In this document: piece after piece, positions 1 through 6,167 of the stretch | How positions within the stretch are numbered: the stretch's first letter is position 1 | How the letters are laid out: each line of letters opens with the position of its first letter | NCBI GenBank assembly: GCA_022712475.1 | Contig: JALAGK010000070.1 | Coordinates: 1-6,463 of the forward strand | Direction of reading: 5' to 3' | Source: Enterobacteriaceae bacterium | GTDB taxonomy: Bacteria; Pseudomonadota; Gammaproteobacteria; Enterobacterales; Enterobacteriaceae | DNA: 6,463 nucleotides | Notes under the pieces: model-generated | The model's database searches: none | What the model was told of the DNA's origin: nothing | Seen by the model: only the letters and a program-made list of their open reading frames with translations | Program-made: the position numbers and the translations under genes

Positions 1-74
1 GCCAAAGCCTGATCTAACCGTTGACAGAGTTGAGATTCGGACACCGTTGCGGTGAGTTTTACTGGTTGTGCAAT
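1..74 (-). CDS. rluD: RluD, 23S rRNA pseudouridine synthase, N-terminal fragment
   Basis: This is the first 24 codons of a gene that runs off the left edge. Read on the minus strand, the residues after the start are AQPVKLTATVSESQLCQRLD, then QAL. From memory the E. coli RluD start is MAQRVQLTATVSE(S/N)QLGQRLDQAL, so identity is clear although short. RluD makes pseudouridines 1911, 1915 and 1917 in helix 69 of 23S rRNA; this part is the beginning of its S4-like RNA-binding domain. The gene is divergent from bamD, as in E. coli. The codon that aligns with the E. coli initiator Met is ATT (74-72), not ATG, and I found no ATG, GTG or TTG in this frame for roughly 50 bases upstream. A glycine normally seen in QLGQRL is Cys here. 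The start is therefore assigned by homology only. Confidence 0.85.
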   Translation of the reverse strand, partial: MAQPVKLTATVSESQLCQRLDQAL

Positions 75-206
75 ACACTGCTTCTTCGTTAAAGTTGGGT
101 TTTTACGGCATTGCCGTTTAATATAGTGTGCTATTGTAGCTGGTCTTAATCGGGAGCTTAACGGAGAGTTCTCCCTGATTCACATTCAGAGGAAAGTCAA
201 AACGTC
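75..206. promoter_or_regulatory. rluD-bamD divergent intergenic region with candidate promoters
   Basis: This 132-bp AT-rich gap must hold promoters for both divergent genes. On the plus strand the best -10 candidates for bamD are TATAGT at 122-127 and an extended -10 (TGC then TATTGT, 129-137); neither has a good -35. GGAGCTT at 153-159 resembles a sigma-E -35 (GGAACTT), and E. coli bamD has been reported as sigma-E responsive, but no well-spaced -10 follows. On the minus strand TACAAT (138-133) and TATATT (125-120) are possible -10 boxes for rluD. Two small palindromes are present: ACGGC/GCCGT at 105-117 and GGAG/CTCC at 163-174. Exact starts cannot be set by eye. Confidence 0.35.
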
Positions 207-944
207 ATGACGCGCATGAAATACCTGGTGGCTGCCGCCACGCTGCGCCTGGCCCTGACCGGTTGCTCCGGCTCAAAAGACCAAGTTCCGGACAGTCCGC
301 CGTCTGAAATCTATGCAACCGCCCAGCAAAAGCTCCAGGACGGTAACTGGAAAGCGGCGATAACGCAACTGGAAGCGCTGGATAACCGCTATCCGTTTGG
401 ACCGTACTCGCAGCAGGTACAGCTGGATCTTATCTACGCGTACTACAAAAACGCCGATCTGCCGCTGGCTCAGGCCGCTATTGACCGCTTTATTCGCCTG
501 AATCCCACGCATCCTAACATTGATTATGTGTTGTATATGCGCGGGCTGACCAACATGGCAATGGATGACAGCGCGTTGCAGGGCTTCTTCGGTGTCGATC
601 GTTCTGACCGCGATCCTCAGCATGCGCGTGATGCATTTAACGACTTCTCCAAAATGGTACGTGGCTATCCCAACAGCCAGTACACCACGGATGCCACCAA
701 ACGTCTGGTGTTCCTCAAAGACCGCCTGGCGAAGTATGAATACTCCGTTGCTGAATATTACACCCGCCGTGGTGCCTGGGTTGCAGTCGTAAACCGCGTT
801 GAAGGAATGTTGCGCGACTTTCCCGACACTCAGGCTACGCGTGATGGCCTGAAACTGATGGAAAATGCCTATCGCAAATTACAGCTTGATGCACAGGCTG
901 AAAAAGTGGCGAAAATCATCGCCGCTAACAGCAGCACAACCTGA
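207..944 (+). CDS. bamD: BamD, outer membrane protein assembly lipoprotein
   Basis: BamD (formerly YfiO) is the essential lipoprotein of the Bam complex, which folds beta-barrel proteins into the outer membrane; it sits on the periplasmic face bound to BamA. The product is 245 residues, the same length as E. coli BamD, and nearly identical over most of it. A lipoprotein signal sequence with lipobox LTGC puts the modified cysteine at residue 20. The rest is the usual set of tetratricopeptide helical repeats (about residues 30-240), including the [20 protein letters not shown] block and the conserved Arg197, a residue known to contact BamA in E. coli. The start at 207 is preceded by GAGGAAA (189-195); Met4 (216) is a second possible start. 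An Arg at residue 14 inside the hydrophobic part of the signal is unusual (E. coli has Ser). A strong terminator follows directly, so bamD is probably monocistronic. Confidence 0.97.
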   Translation: MTRMKYLVAAATLRLALTGCSGSKDQVPDSPPSEIYATAQQKLQDGNWKAAITQLEALDNRYPFGPYSQQVQLDLIYAYYKNADLPLAQAAIDRFIRLNPTHPNIDYVLYMRGLTNMAMDDSALQGFFGVDRSDRDPQHARDAFNDFSKMVRGYPNSQYTTDATKRLVFLKDRLAKYEYSVAEYYTRRGAWVAVVNRVEGMLRDFPDTQATRDGLKLMENAYRKLQLDAQAEKVAKIIAANSSTT

Positions 945-956
945 CGGTTTGATCTA

Positions 957-989
957 ACAAAAACGGCAGCCTGGGCTGCCGTTTTTTGT
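957..989 (+). terminator. Rho-independent terminator after bamD
   Basis: A GC-rich stem CGGCAGC (964-970) pairs with GCTGCCG (975-981) around a CTGG tetraloop and is followed by six T (982-987). The A-run before it (959-963) can pair with the T-run, which extends the stem. It lies 12 bases after the bamD stop codon and should separate bamD from raiA. Confidence 0.93.
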
Positions 990-1130
990 GCGCGTAAGAA
1001 AGCGAACTGACTCGCTTAAGCACAGGTTATCTATTCAAATATGGCGGCTATTTCCCAAATTCTCAAGGCAAATATCGCCACTTCCTGCCTTATCTCACAA
1101 AAGCAGGCTTACTGACAAAAGGTGACAAAA

Positions 1131-1152
1131 ATAACTGATCTGAATCACACAT
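1131..1152 (+). promoter_or_regulatory. Candidate CRP (cAMP receptor protein) site before raiA
   Basis: The half sites ACTGA (1134-1138) and TCACA (1145-1149) are separated by six bases (TCTGAA). Over the full 22-bp CRP consensus I count about 15 matches, with a perfect right arm and a 3/5 left core. The centre, 1141.5, is 41 bp upstream of the start predicted from the -10 box at 1170-1175, the geometry of a class II CRP-activated promoter. The match is seen in the sequence; activation is an inference. Confidence 0.55.
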
Positions 1153-1169
1153 TTTGACATTTTGCAGGG

Positions 1170-1175
1170 TATGCT
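1170..1175 (+). promoter_or_regulatory. Probable -10 box of the raiA promoter
   Basis: TATGCT matches four of the six bases of the sigma-70 -10 consensus. It predicts transcription starting near 1182 and a leader of about 30 bases before raiA. There is no good -35 at the right distance; the TTGACA at 1154-1159 is only 10 bases away. This fits a promoter that depends on the CRP-like site at 1131-1152. Confidence 0.5.
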
Positions 1176-1212
1176 GAAGTTATCAAGACGGGAAAGACAA
1201 AGAGGTAACTTT

Positions 1213-1548
1213 ATGACAATGAATATTACCAGCAAACAAATGGAAATCACCCCGGCCATCCGCCAGCATGTCGCAGACCGTCTCGCCAAACTTGAAAAGT
1301 GGCAAACTCATCTGATTAACCCGCATATTGTTCTGTCCAAAGAGCCTAAAGGTTTTATGGCTGACGCAACCATCAATACGCCTAACGGCCATCTGGTAGC
1401 AAGCGCAAAACATGAAGATATGTATGCGGCCATCAATGAGCTGATTAATAAGCTTGAGCGTCAGCTTAATAAGGTACAACACAAGGGCGAAGCGCGCCGC
1501 GCAGAAGGCTCTGTGAAAGAGGTTCCGCTGGCCGACCCTCAGCTTTAA
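1213..1548 (+). CDS. raiA: RaiA, ribosome-associated inhibitor A (hibernation factor)
   Basis: RaiA (YfiA, protein Y) binds the 30S subunit in the decoding/tRNA channel during stationary phase and cold shock, blocks translation and stabilises 70S monomers. The product is 111 residues against 113 in E. coli and nearly identical through residue 95 or so: it opens [20 protein letters not shown] and contains the conserved [12 protein letters not shown] block. The fold is beta-alpha-beta-beta-beta-alpha. I chose 1213 because AGAGGTAA (1201-1208) is a strong ribosome-binding site at proper spacing and the protein then aligns with E. coli; the frame stays open upstream to an ATG at 1162, but that lies in the promoter. 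The C-terminal tail ([12 protein letters not shown]) differs from the acidic EEVEEE-type end of the E. coli protein. It is bounded by terminators on both sides, so it is a single-gene unit, probably CRP-controlled. Confidence 0.96.
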   Translation: MTMNITSKQMEITPAIRQHVADRLAKLEKWQTHLINPHIVLSKEPKGFMADATINTPNGHLVASAKHEDMYAAINELINKLERQLNKVQHKGEARRAEGSVKEVPLADPQL

Positions 1549-1566
1549 TCATTATCACATGTAAGG

Positions 1567-1590
1567 AACGCGCCTGCGGGCGCGTTTTTT
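1567..1590 (+). terminator. Rho-independent terminator after raiA
   Basis: AACGCGCC (1567-1574) pairs with GGCGCGTT (1579-1586) around a TGCG loop, and T's run through 1590. It begins 18 bases after the raiA stop. Its last T is one base away from the -35 box of the next promoter (1592), so the two signals are packed end to end. Confidence 0.92.
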
Positions 1591-1591
1591 A

Positions 1592-1621
1592 TTGACACAA
1601 GGAAAAGAGAGCGAGTACTTT
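1592..1621 (+). promoter_or_regulatory. pheLA promoter
   Basis: A perfect -35 TTGACA (1592-1597) is followed, after an 18-bp spacer, by the -10 TACTTT (1616-1621). The E. coli pheA promoter as I recall it has the same -35, spacer length and a TACTGT -10. Transcription should begin near 1628. No TyrR-box-like site was seen here, consistent with pheA being controlled by attenuation. Confidence 0.85.
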
Positions 1622-1649
1622 AACTGTCACACTTTATCCAGGCTTCATG

Positions 1650-1697
1650 ATGACGCATATTCCGTTTTTCTTCGCATTCTTCTTTACCTTCCCCTAA
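1650..1697 (+). CDS. pheL: PheL, phe operon leader peptide
   Basis: The 15-residue peptide is [15 protein letters not shown], with seven phenylalanines; E. coli PheL is [15 protein letters not shown]. Its translation senses charged tRNA-Phe: stalling at the Phe codons frees downstream RNA to form the antiterminator, while rapid translation allows the attenuator to form. Codon 2 is ACG (Thr) rather than AAA (Lys). A second ATG lies directly upstream at 1647, giving a possible 16-residue form; I prefer 1650 because AGG (1640-1642) is then 7 bases away and the length matches E. coli. That ribosome-binding site is weak. The gene is too short for ordinary gene callers. Confidence 0.93.
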   Translation: MTHIPFFFAFFFTFP

Positions 1698-1735
1698 GCG
1701 GGAGGCGTTTCGTCGTGTAAGAAAGAATGCGAAGA
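1669..1735 (+). promoter_or_regulatory. pheLA leader pairing that blocks the antiterminator
   Basis: TCTTCGCATTC (1669-1679), inside the Phe codon run of pheL, is perfectly complementary over 11 bases to GAATGCGAAGA (1725-1735). When the leader ribosome is not stalled on the Phe codons, this pairing occupies part of the antiterminator and favours termination. A ribosome stalled on the Phe codons would mask the first strand. Confidence 0.8.
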
Positions 1736-1753
1736 CGAACAGACAGGCCTCCC
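1700..1753 (+). promoter_or_regulatory. pheLA antiterminator hairpin
   Basis: GGGAGGC (1700-1706) can pair with GCCTCCC (1747-1753), and GTTTCGTC (1707-1714) with GACGAAC (1734-1740) with one bulge. This structure uses the left arm of the attenuator stem, so it excludes the terminator. It is the read-through conformation expected when phenylalanyl-tRNA is scarce. Confidence 0.8.
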
Positions 1754-1771
1754 ACCAGGGAGGCCTTTTTT
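1745..1771 (+). terminator. pheA attenuator (Rho-independent terminator)
   Basis: AGGCCTCCC (1745-1753) and GGGAGGCCT (1758-1766) form a perfect 9-bp stem with an ACCA loop, followed by T's to 1771. It lies between the leader peptide gene and pheA, 24 bases before the pheA start, in the position of the E. coli pheA attenuator. Confidence 0.95.
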
Positions 1772-1794
1772 ATGATAACTACAAAGGTTGCACT

Positions 1795-2952
1795 ATGAGC
1801 GATAACCCCCTGCTGGCCCTGCGCGATAAAATCAGCGCGCTGGATGAAAAACTCCTCGCGTTACTGGCCGAACGCCGCCAGCTGGCTGTCGAAGTCGGTA
1901 CAGCTAAACTTGCCACACACCGCCCCGTGCGCGATATCGAACGCGAACGTGATTTGCTTGAGCATCTGGTCCGCATCGGCAAAAAACATCACCTGGACGG
2001 CCATTACATTACCCGTCTGTTCCAGCTCATTATTGAAGACTCGGTCCTCACTCAGCAGGCGCTGTTGCAAAAACATCTGAACAAAACCAGCGCAGACTCT
2101 GCACGCATCGCTTTTCTTGGCCCGAAAGGTTCTTATTCTCATCTGGCCGCACGCCGCTATGCTGCTCGCCACTTTGAGCACTTCATTGAAAACGGTTGTT
2201 CACGGTTTGAAGAGATTTTTCGCCAGGTCGAAACCGGCCAGTCAGACTATGCAGTGGTACCGGTAGAGAACACCAGCTCCGGTTCAATTAACGATGTTTA
2301 CGATTTGCTGCAACATACCAGCCTGTCTATCGTCGGTGAACTGACCTTACCCATCGATCACTGTGTGATGGTTGCCGCGACGACAACTCTTGAAGACATT
2401 CACACCGTCTACAGCCATCCTCAACCATTCCAGCAGTGCAGCCAGTTCATCAATCGCTGGCCACAGTGGAAAATCGAATACTGTGAAAGCACCTCAGCGG
2501 CGATGGAAAAAGTAGCACAGTCAGGTTCGCCAGGCGTTGCCGCACTGGGCAGCGAAGCAGGTGGCGCACTGTACGGTTTACAGGTGCTCGAGCGCAATCT
2601 GGCTAACCAGAGCCAGAATATCACCCGTTTCCTTGTGCTGGCGCGTAAGGCCATCGGCGTATCTGACCAGGTCCCGGCGAAAACAACGCTGCTGATGGCG
2701 ACAGGTCAGCAGTCTGGCTCGCTGGTTGAAGCGTTGCTGGTAATGCGTAATCACAACCTGATTATGACCAAACTGGAATCACGCCCTATCCACGGAAACC
2801 CGTGGGAAGAGATGTTTTATCTGGACGTACAGGCCAATCTGGAATCACCGGAAATGCGCCTGGCGCTGCGTGAACTGAGCGACATAACCCGTTCAATGAA
2901 AGTACTGGGCTGCTACCCCAGTGAGACGGTCGTGCCGGTTGAGCCAGACTGA
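1795..2952 (+). CDS. pheA: PheA, bifunctional chorismate mutase/prephenate dehydratase
   Basis: PheA converts chorismate to prephenate and then to phenylpyruvate, the Phe-committed branch, in the cytoplasm. The 385-residue product (386 in E. coli) has three parts. The AroQ chorismate mutase domain (about 1-95) keeps Arg10, Arg27, Lys38, Asp47, Arg50, Glu51 and Gln87, equivalent to the E. coli active-site residues one number higher. The prephenate dehydratase domain (about 103-284) contains the signature TRF (277-279). The C-terminal ACT regulatory domain (about 297-385) binds phenylalanine and has ESRP (328-331) and Trp337; the usual GALV motif reads GSLV here (308-311). AAAGG (1783-1787) is a good ribosome-binding site. 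Two in-frame TGA codons end the gene (2950-2955). Expression is controlled by the attenuator immediately upstream, and activity should be inhibited by Phe. Confidence 0.98.
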   Translation: MSDNPLLALRDKISALDEKLLALLAERRQLAVEVGTAKLATHRPVRDIERERDLLEHLVRIGKKHHLDGHYITRLFQLIIEDSVLTQQALLQKHLNKTSADSARIAFLGPKGSYSHLAARRYAARHFEHFIENGCSRFEEIFRQVETGQSDYAVVPVENTSSGSINDVYDLLQHTSLSIVGELTLPIDHCVMVAATTTLEDIHTVYSHPQPFQQCSQFINRWPQWKIEYCESTSAAMEKVAQSGSPGVAALGSEAGGALYGLQVLERNLANQSQNITRFLVLARKAIGVSDQVPAKTTLLMATGQQSGSLVEALLVMRNHNLIMTKLESRPIHGNPWEEMFYLDVQANLESPEMRLALRELSDITRSMKVLGCYPSETVVPVEPD

Positions 2953-2961
2953 TGAGTATTT

Positions 2962-2983
2962 CGCGCCTGCTGCTGCAGGCGCG
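2962..2983. terminator. Hairpin between convergent pheA and SMP-30 gene
   Basis: CGCGCCTGC (2962-2970) and GCAGGCGCG (2975-2983) form a perfect 9-bp GC-rich stem with a TGCT loop. It lies 10 bases after the pheA stop and 29 bases beyond the stop of the convergent gene, so it could act on both transcripts. There is no T-run on either side, so it is not a classical intrinsic terminator; it may instead stabilise mRNA ends or assist Rho-dependent ending. Confidence 0.45.
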
Positions 2984-3012
2984 CTTGCTGATACCCGTCT
3001 TGGTGACCAGAT

Positions 3013-3891
3013 TTACACTGTGCAACGAAAACGCGGTTTGACCATTCCGGCTACGGGTACGTCAAGCATAAAAATCGCCCCGGAGAGCGGGCGGGTTGTC
3101 AGTTCCTCTTCCTGCATGTCTTCACGTGTCGTGGTGATATAGAGCGTCTTCATCTGCGGCCCACCAAAACACACCATTGTCGGGCAACGTACCGGTAGCC
3201 TGTACTCAGCCAGTTGCTCTCCCGTAGGTGCAAATCGGGCAATGCGGAATCCATCATACATCGCGCTCCAGTAGCAGCCTTCCACATCCATTGCCGCACC
3301 ATCAGGGATGCCTTCGCCAGGCGTAAATCGACGAAATACTTCGCGCCGGCCCGGTTCGCCATACTCATCAAGCGGCGTACGCCAGATAACGGCGTTTGGC
3401 GTATCCGAGGTGTACATCACGCCACCATCGGGGCTGAATGCCAGCCCGTTGTGGCCCTGAATATCGCACTGAATCACATGCGCCGACAGATTGTTATTCA
3501 CACGCATCAGCAGTGCGCCGTTGTAATCTCCCGGCTTCCAGAACGTACCGGCATAAAAACGTCCGGCAACATCCGTCCCGCCGTCGTTAAAGCGTGCCAG
3601 TGCCGGGTTACTCGGATTATCACAAACTTTGCGTACCAGCCGTCCGTCTTCATCGGCAAGCCAAATAGCACTGCGTAACGCCACAATTAACCCTGTGTTT
3701 TCGCACAGCGCAAAGCAACCAACTTCCTCAGGAAAACGCAGTACACGGTGAGCACCGCTTGCAGGATGGTAACGATGAATTTCACACGTCAGAATATCAG
3801 TCCACCATAACGCCTGCTCGCGAGCGCTCCAGGTTGGGCACTCCGGCAACTGACCGATATAATCGAACAGCGGCTGCGCCTGCATTGCCAT
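3013..3891 (-). CDS. SMP-30/gluconolactonase/LRE family protein (probable sugar lactonase)
   Basis: The 292-residue product belongs to the SMP-30 (regucalcin)/gluconolactonase family, six-bladed beta-propellers that hydrolyse sugar lactones with one divalent metal. Family metal ligands are present: Glu17 in LPECPTW, Asn148 in GHNGLAFSPDG and Asp197 in IPDGAAMDVEG; substrate-side residues Arg100, Asn102 and Asp103 lie in ARFNDGGTD. These correspond closely to human SMP-30 Glu18, Asn154, Asp204, Arg101 and Asn103. There is no signal peptide and there are ten cysteines, so it is cytoplasmic. AAAGGAG (3904-3898) gives a strong ribosome-binding site for the ATG at 3891. It lies after tyrA in the same direction but beyond a terminator, and no strong promoter of its own is visible. 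In E. coli K-12 pheA and tyrA abut without it. The substrate (gluconolactone, arabinolactone or another) cannot be read from sequence. Confidence 0.9.
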   Translation of the reverse strand: MAMQAQPLFDYIGQLPECPTWSAREQALWWTDILTCEIHRYHPASGAHRVLRFPEEVGCFALCENTGLIVALRSAIWLADEDGRLVRKVCDNPSNPALARFNDGGTDVAGRFYAGTFWKPGDYNGALLMRVNNNLSAHVIQCDIQGHNGLAFSPDGGVMYTSDTPNAVIWRTPLDEYGEPGRREVFRRFTPGEGIPDGAAMDVEGCYWSAMYDGFRIARFAPTGEQLAEYRLPVRCPTMVCFGGPQMKTLYITTTREDMQEEELTTRPLSGAIFMLDVPVAGMVKPRFRCTV

Positions 3892-3909
3892 ATCCTTCTC
3901 CTTTGCAAT

Positions 3910-3939
3910 AAAAAAAGCCGGTGATTTCCCACCGGCTTT
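3910..3939 (-). terminator. Rho-independent terminator of the aroF-tyrA operon
   Basis: On the minus strand AAAGCCGGTG (3939-3930) and CACCGGCTTT (3923-3914) form a 10-bp stem with a 6-base loop, followed by an unbroken T-run down to 3910. It lies 20 bases after the tyrA stop and 18 bases before the SMP-30 gene start, so most aroF-tyrA transcription should stop before that gene; some read-through is possible. Confidence 0.93.
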
Positions 3940-3959
3940 CAGTATATACAGCGTTTAGC

Positions 3960-5081
3960 TTACTGACGGCTATCGTTCGCCTGGCGTAACAGCGTGCGGC
4001 TTTCGCTTTGAAAACGCTGTGCATAATCGCCAAACCAGTGTTCAACTCGACGAAAGCTGTCGATAAACGCCTGTTTATCACCCTGCTCCAGCAACGAAAT
4101 GGCTTCGCCAAAACGCTGATAATAGCGTTTGATAAGCGCAATATTATCGTCAGACGCCATGATGATATCAGCGTAAAGCTGCGGATCCTGTGCGAACAGA
4201 CGCCCAACCATCGCCAGTTCCAGCCGATAAATCGGTGACGAGAGTGCCAGTAGCTGCTCCAGCTGCACGTTTTCCTCGGCAAGATGCAAACCATAGGCAA
4301 AGGTAGCAAAGTGGCGTAGCGCCTGGATAAATGCCATATTCTGGTCGTGCTCTACTGCGCTGATACGATGCAGGCGCGCGCCCCAGACCTGGATTTGTTC
4401 CAGAAACCATTGGTAGGCCTCCGGCTGGCGGCCATCGCACCACACCACAACCTGCTTGGCGAGGCTGCCGCTATCCGGGCCAAACATAGGGTGCAGACCC
4501 AGCACTGGACCTTTATGTACCGCCATCATCGCCTGCAACGGCGCATTTTTTACCGACGCAAGGTCAACCAGAATACAGTCGTCCGGTAATGCAGGTAACC
4601 GGGCGATAGTGTCTTGCGTCAGATGAATGGGTACACTCACGATAACCATGCCCGCATCGTCGAGTAGTTCATGTGCGCGTGACCAGTCGTCTTTTTCCAG
4701 AATACGAACCTGATAGCCAGACAACGTAAGCATTTTCGCAAACAACTGCCCCATCTGGCCGCCGCCGCCAACAATCGTCACCGGGCGCAGCGTCGGGTTC
4801 AGGGTTTTAAAGCCCTTATCGTTCTCACTGGAATAAGATTCGCGCATCACGCGACGCAACACGTCTTCAATCAGATCCGGCGGCACGCCAAGCGCCTGGG
4901 CTTCCTGGCGGCGTGAAGCGAGCATTGCTGACTCACGCTCCGGGACATAAATCGGTAAACCGTAGCGGCTTTTAACTTCACCGACTTCAGCCACCAGCTC
5001 TAAGCGGCGCGCCAGCAAATCCAGCAGCGCCTTGTCGACATCGTCAATTTGATCGCGAAGCGCGGTCAATTCTGCAACCAT
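3960..5081 (-). CDS. tyrA: TyrA, bifunctional chorismate mutase/prephenate dehydrogenase
   Basis: TyrA converts chorismate to prephenate and then, with NAD+, to 4-hydroxyphenylpyruvate, the Tyr branch. The product is 373 residues, exactly the E. coli length, and nearly identical to it. Residues 1-90 are an AroQ chorismate mutase domain beginning [21 protein letters not shown] Rossmann NAD-binding segment follows with VGGGGQMG (104-111), then the dehydrogenase domain with catalytic His197 in [12 protein letters not shown] and the all-helical C-terminal part ending [10 protein letters not shown]. The gene starts 15 bases after the aroF stop; its ribosome-binding site AAGAGG overlaps the aroF stop codon, so translation is likely coupled. 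It is co-transcribed with aroF from the TyrR-controlled promoter, and the enzyme is expected to be inhibited by tyrosine. Confidence 0.98.
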   Translation of the reverse strand: MVAELTALRDQIDDVDKALLDLLARRLELVAEVGEVKSRYGLPIYVPERESAMLASRRQEAQALGVPPDLIEDVLRRVMRESYSSENDKGFKTLNPTLRPVTIVGGGGQMGQLFAKMLTLSGYQVRILEKDDWSRAHELLDDAGMVIVSVPIHLTQDTIARLPALPDDCILVDLASVKNAPLQAMMAVHKGPVLGLHPMFGPDSGSLAKQVVVWCDGRQPEAYQWFLEQIQVWGARLHRISAVEHDQNMAFIQALRHFATFAYGLHLAEENVQLEQLLALSSPIYRLELAMVGRLFAQDPQLYADIIMASDDNIALIKRYYQRFGEAISLLEQGDKQAFIDSFRRVEHWFGDYAQRFQSESRTLLRQANDSRQ

Positions 5082-5096
5082 AAAATAGAAAACCTC

Positions 5097-6167
5097 TTAA
5101 GCGAGACGCGCTGCTATGTGTCCCTTTATATCGTTATGGATCTCGCGCAACAGCGTTTGCGTTGTTTCCCAGCTGATGCAGGCATCCGTCACCGACACAC
5201 CGTATTTCATCTCATCACGCGGCTGCTCAGATGACTGGTTGCCTTCATGGATGTTGCTCTCAATCATCAGACCGGTAATTGATGTATTCCCGTCTTTAAT
5301 CTGCGCAATAGCAGACTCTGCCACGCCAGGCTGACGACGATAGTCTTTGCTGGAGTTGGCATGACTGCAATCTATCATCAGCGACGGGCGCAGTCCCGCC
5401 TGTTCCATCTCTTTTTCGCACTTCGCCACATCTTCTGGACCGTAGTTAGGTGCTTTACCACCGCGCAGGATCACATGACCGTCCGGGTTACCTTTGGTTT
5501 TCAGCAAGCAGACCTGACCTGCCTGATTGATGCCCACAAAGCGATGCGGCATTGAGGCTGCACGCATAGCGTTGATGGCGGTCGCAAGACTGCCATCGGT
5601 GCCGTTCTTAAAGCCCACCGGCATGGAAAGTCCGGAGGCCATTTCGCGATGGGTCTGGGATTCTGTGGTACGCGCGCCAATGGCCGACCAACTGAACAAA
5701 TCGCCAAGATACTGCGGGCTATTTGGGTCAAGGGCTTCGGTCGCCAGAGGTAATCCCATCGCAACCAGGTCCACCAGCAAGCCACGTGCAATCTTCAGGC
5801 CAGTTTCAATATCAAACGAGCCATCCATGTGCGGATCGTTAATCAGTCCTTTCCAACCCACCGTGGTGCGCGGCTTTTCAAAATAAACGCGCATGACAAG
5901 ATAGAGGCTATCGCGGACCTCCTCCGACAGGGCTTTAAAACGACGCGCATAGTCCAGAGCGGCCTCTGGATCGTGAATCGAACATGGCCCGCAGACAATC
6001 AACAGACGCGGATCGCGCCCGGCAATAATGTCAGCAATAGTCTGGCGAGACTCGGCAATTTGCGCTTCCTGCGCGGCGGTCAGCGGGAACTCCGCTTTAA
6101 GCTGAGCGGGGGTCAGCATGACCTGTTCTTCTACGATGTGGACGTTATTCAGCGCGTCTTTTTGCAT
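5097..6167 (-). CDS. aroF: AroF, DAHP synthase, tyrosine-sensitive isozyme
   Basis: AroF condenses phosphoenolpyruvate with erythrose 4-phosphate to 3-deoxy-D-arabino-heptulosonate 7-phosphate, the first shikimate-pathway step. The product is 356 residues, the E. coli AroF length, and starts MQKDALNNVHI as that isozyme does, which separates it from AroG and AroH. Metal-site residues Cys62 (GPCSIHDP), His269 (DCSHANS), Glu303 (IESNIHEG) and Asp328 (TDACISW) are all present, as is the PEP-binding KPRTTVGWKG block (98-107). Asn8 and Pro148, positions where changes relieve tyrosine inhibition in E. coli, are intact, so normal feedback inhibition is expected. AAGGA (6180-6176) is the ribosome-binding site. 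It is the first gene of the aroF-tyrA operon, and its pairing with tyrA supports the Tyr-sensitive assignment. Confidence 0.98.
   Translation of the reverse strand: MQKDALNNVHIVEEQVMLTPAQLKAEFPLTAAQEAQIAESRQTIADIIAGRDPRLLIVCGPCSIHDPEAALDYARRFKALSEEVRDSLYLVMRVYFEKPRTTVGWKGLINDPHMDGSFDIETGLKIARGLLVDLVAMGLPLATEALDPNSPQYLGDLFSWSAIGARTTESQTHREMASGLSMPVGFKNGTDGSLATAINAMRAASMPHRFVGINQAGQVCLLKTKGNPDGHVILRGGKAPNYGPEDVAKCEKEMEQAGLRPSLMIDCSHANSSKDYRRQPGVAESAIAQIKDGNTSITGLMIESNIHEGNQSSEQPRDEMKYGVSVTDACISWETTQTLLREIHNDIKGHIAARLA

Noticed and set aside
105..117. Terminator in the rluD-bamD gap (ACGGC/GCCGT with T's)
   Set aside because: The stem is only 5 bp, the T-run is short, and both flanking genes point away from it, so there is no transcript to end.
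1154..1159. TTGACA as the raiA -35 box
   Set aside because: No acceptable -10 lies 16-18 bases downstream; TATGCT is only 10 bases away and is better explained by the CRP-like site.
1162..1212. Longer raiA start at 1162 giving a 128-residue protein
   Set aside because: It would begin inside the promoter, upstream of the predicted transcription start, has no ribosome-binding site, and the start at 1213 has a strong one and matches E. coli RaiA.
2962..2983. REP/BIME-type repeat between pheA and the SMP-30 gene
   Set aside because: The stem does not carry the GCCGGATG-type REP core and occurs only once in the window.
3214..3678. 154-codon open frame on the plus strand
   Set aside because: It lies wholly antisense to the SMP-30 gene, has no ribosome-binding site or recognisable domain, and the opposite strand carries an intact family signature.
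3941..3969. Possible promoter for the SMP-30 gene with -10 TATACT (minus 3946-3941)
   Set aside because: The -35 position holds CCGTCA, a poor match, and transcripts would pass at once through the terminator at 3939-3910.
3797..4309. 170-codon open frame on the minus strand
   Set aside because: It overlaps tyrA and the SMP-30 gene in another frame and runs through the terminator hairpin at 3910-3939; composition is typical of a shadow frame.
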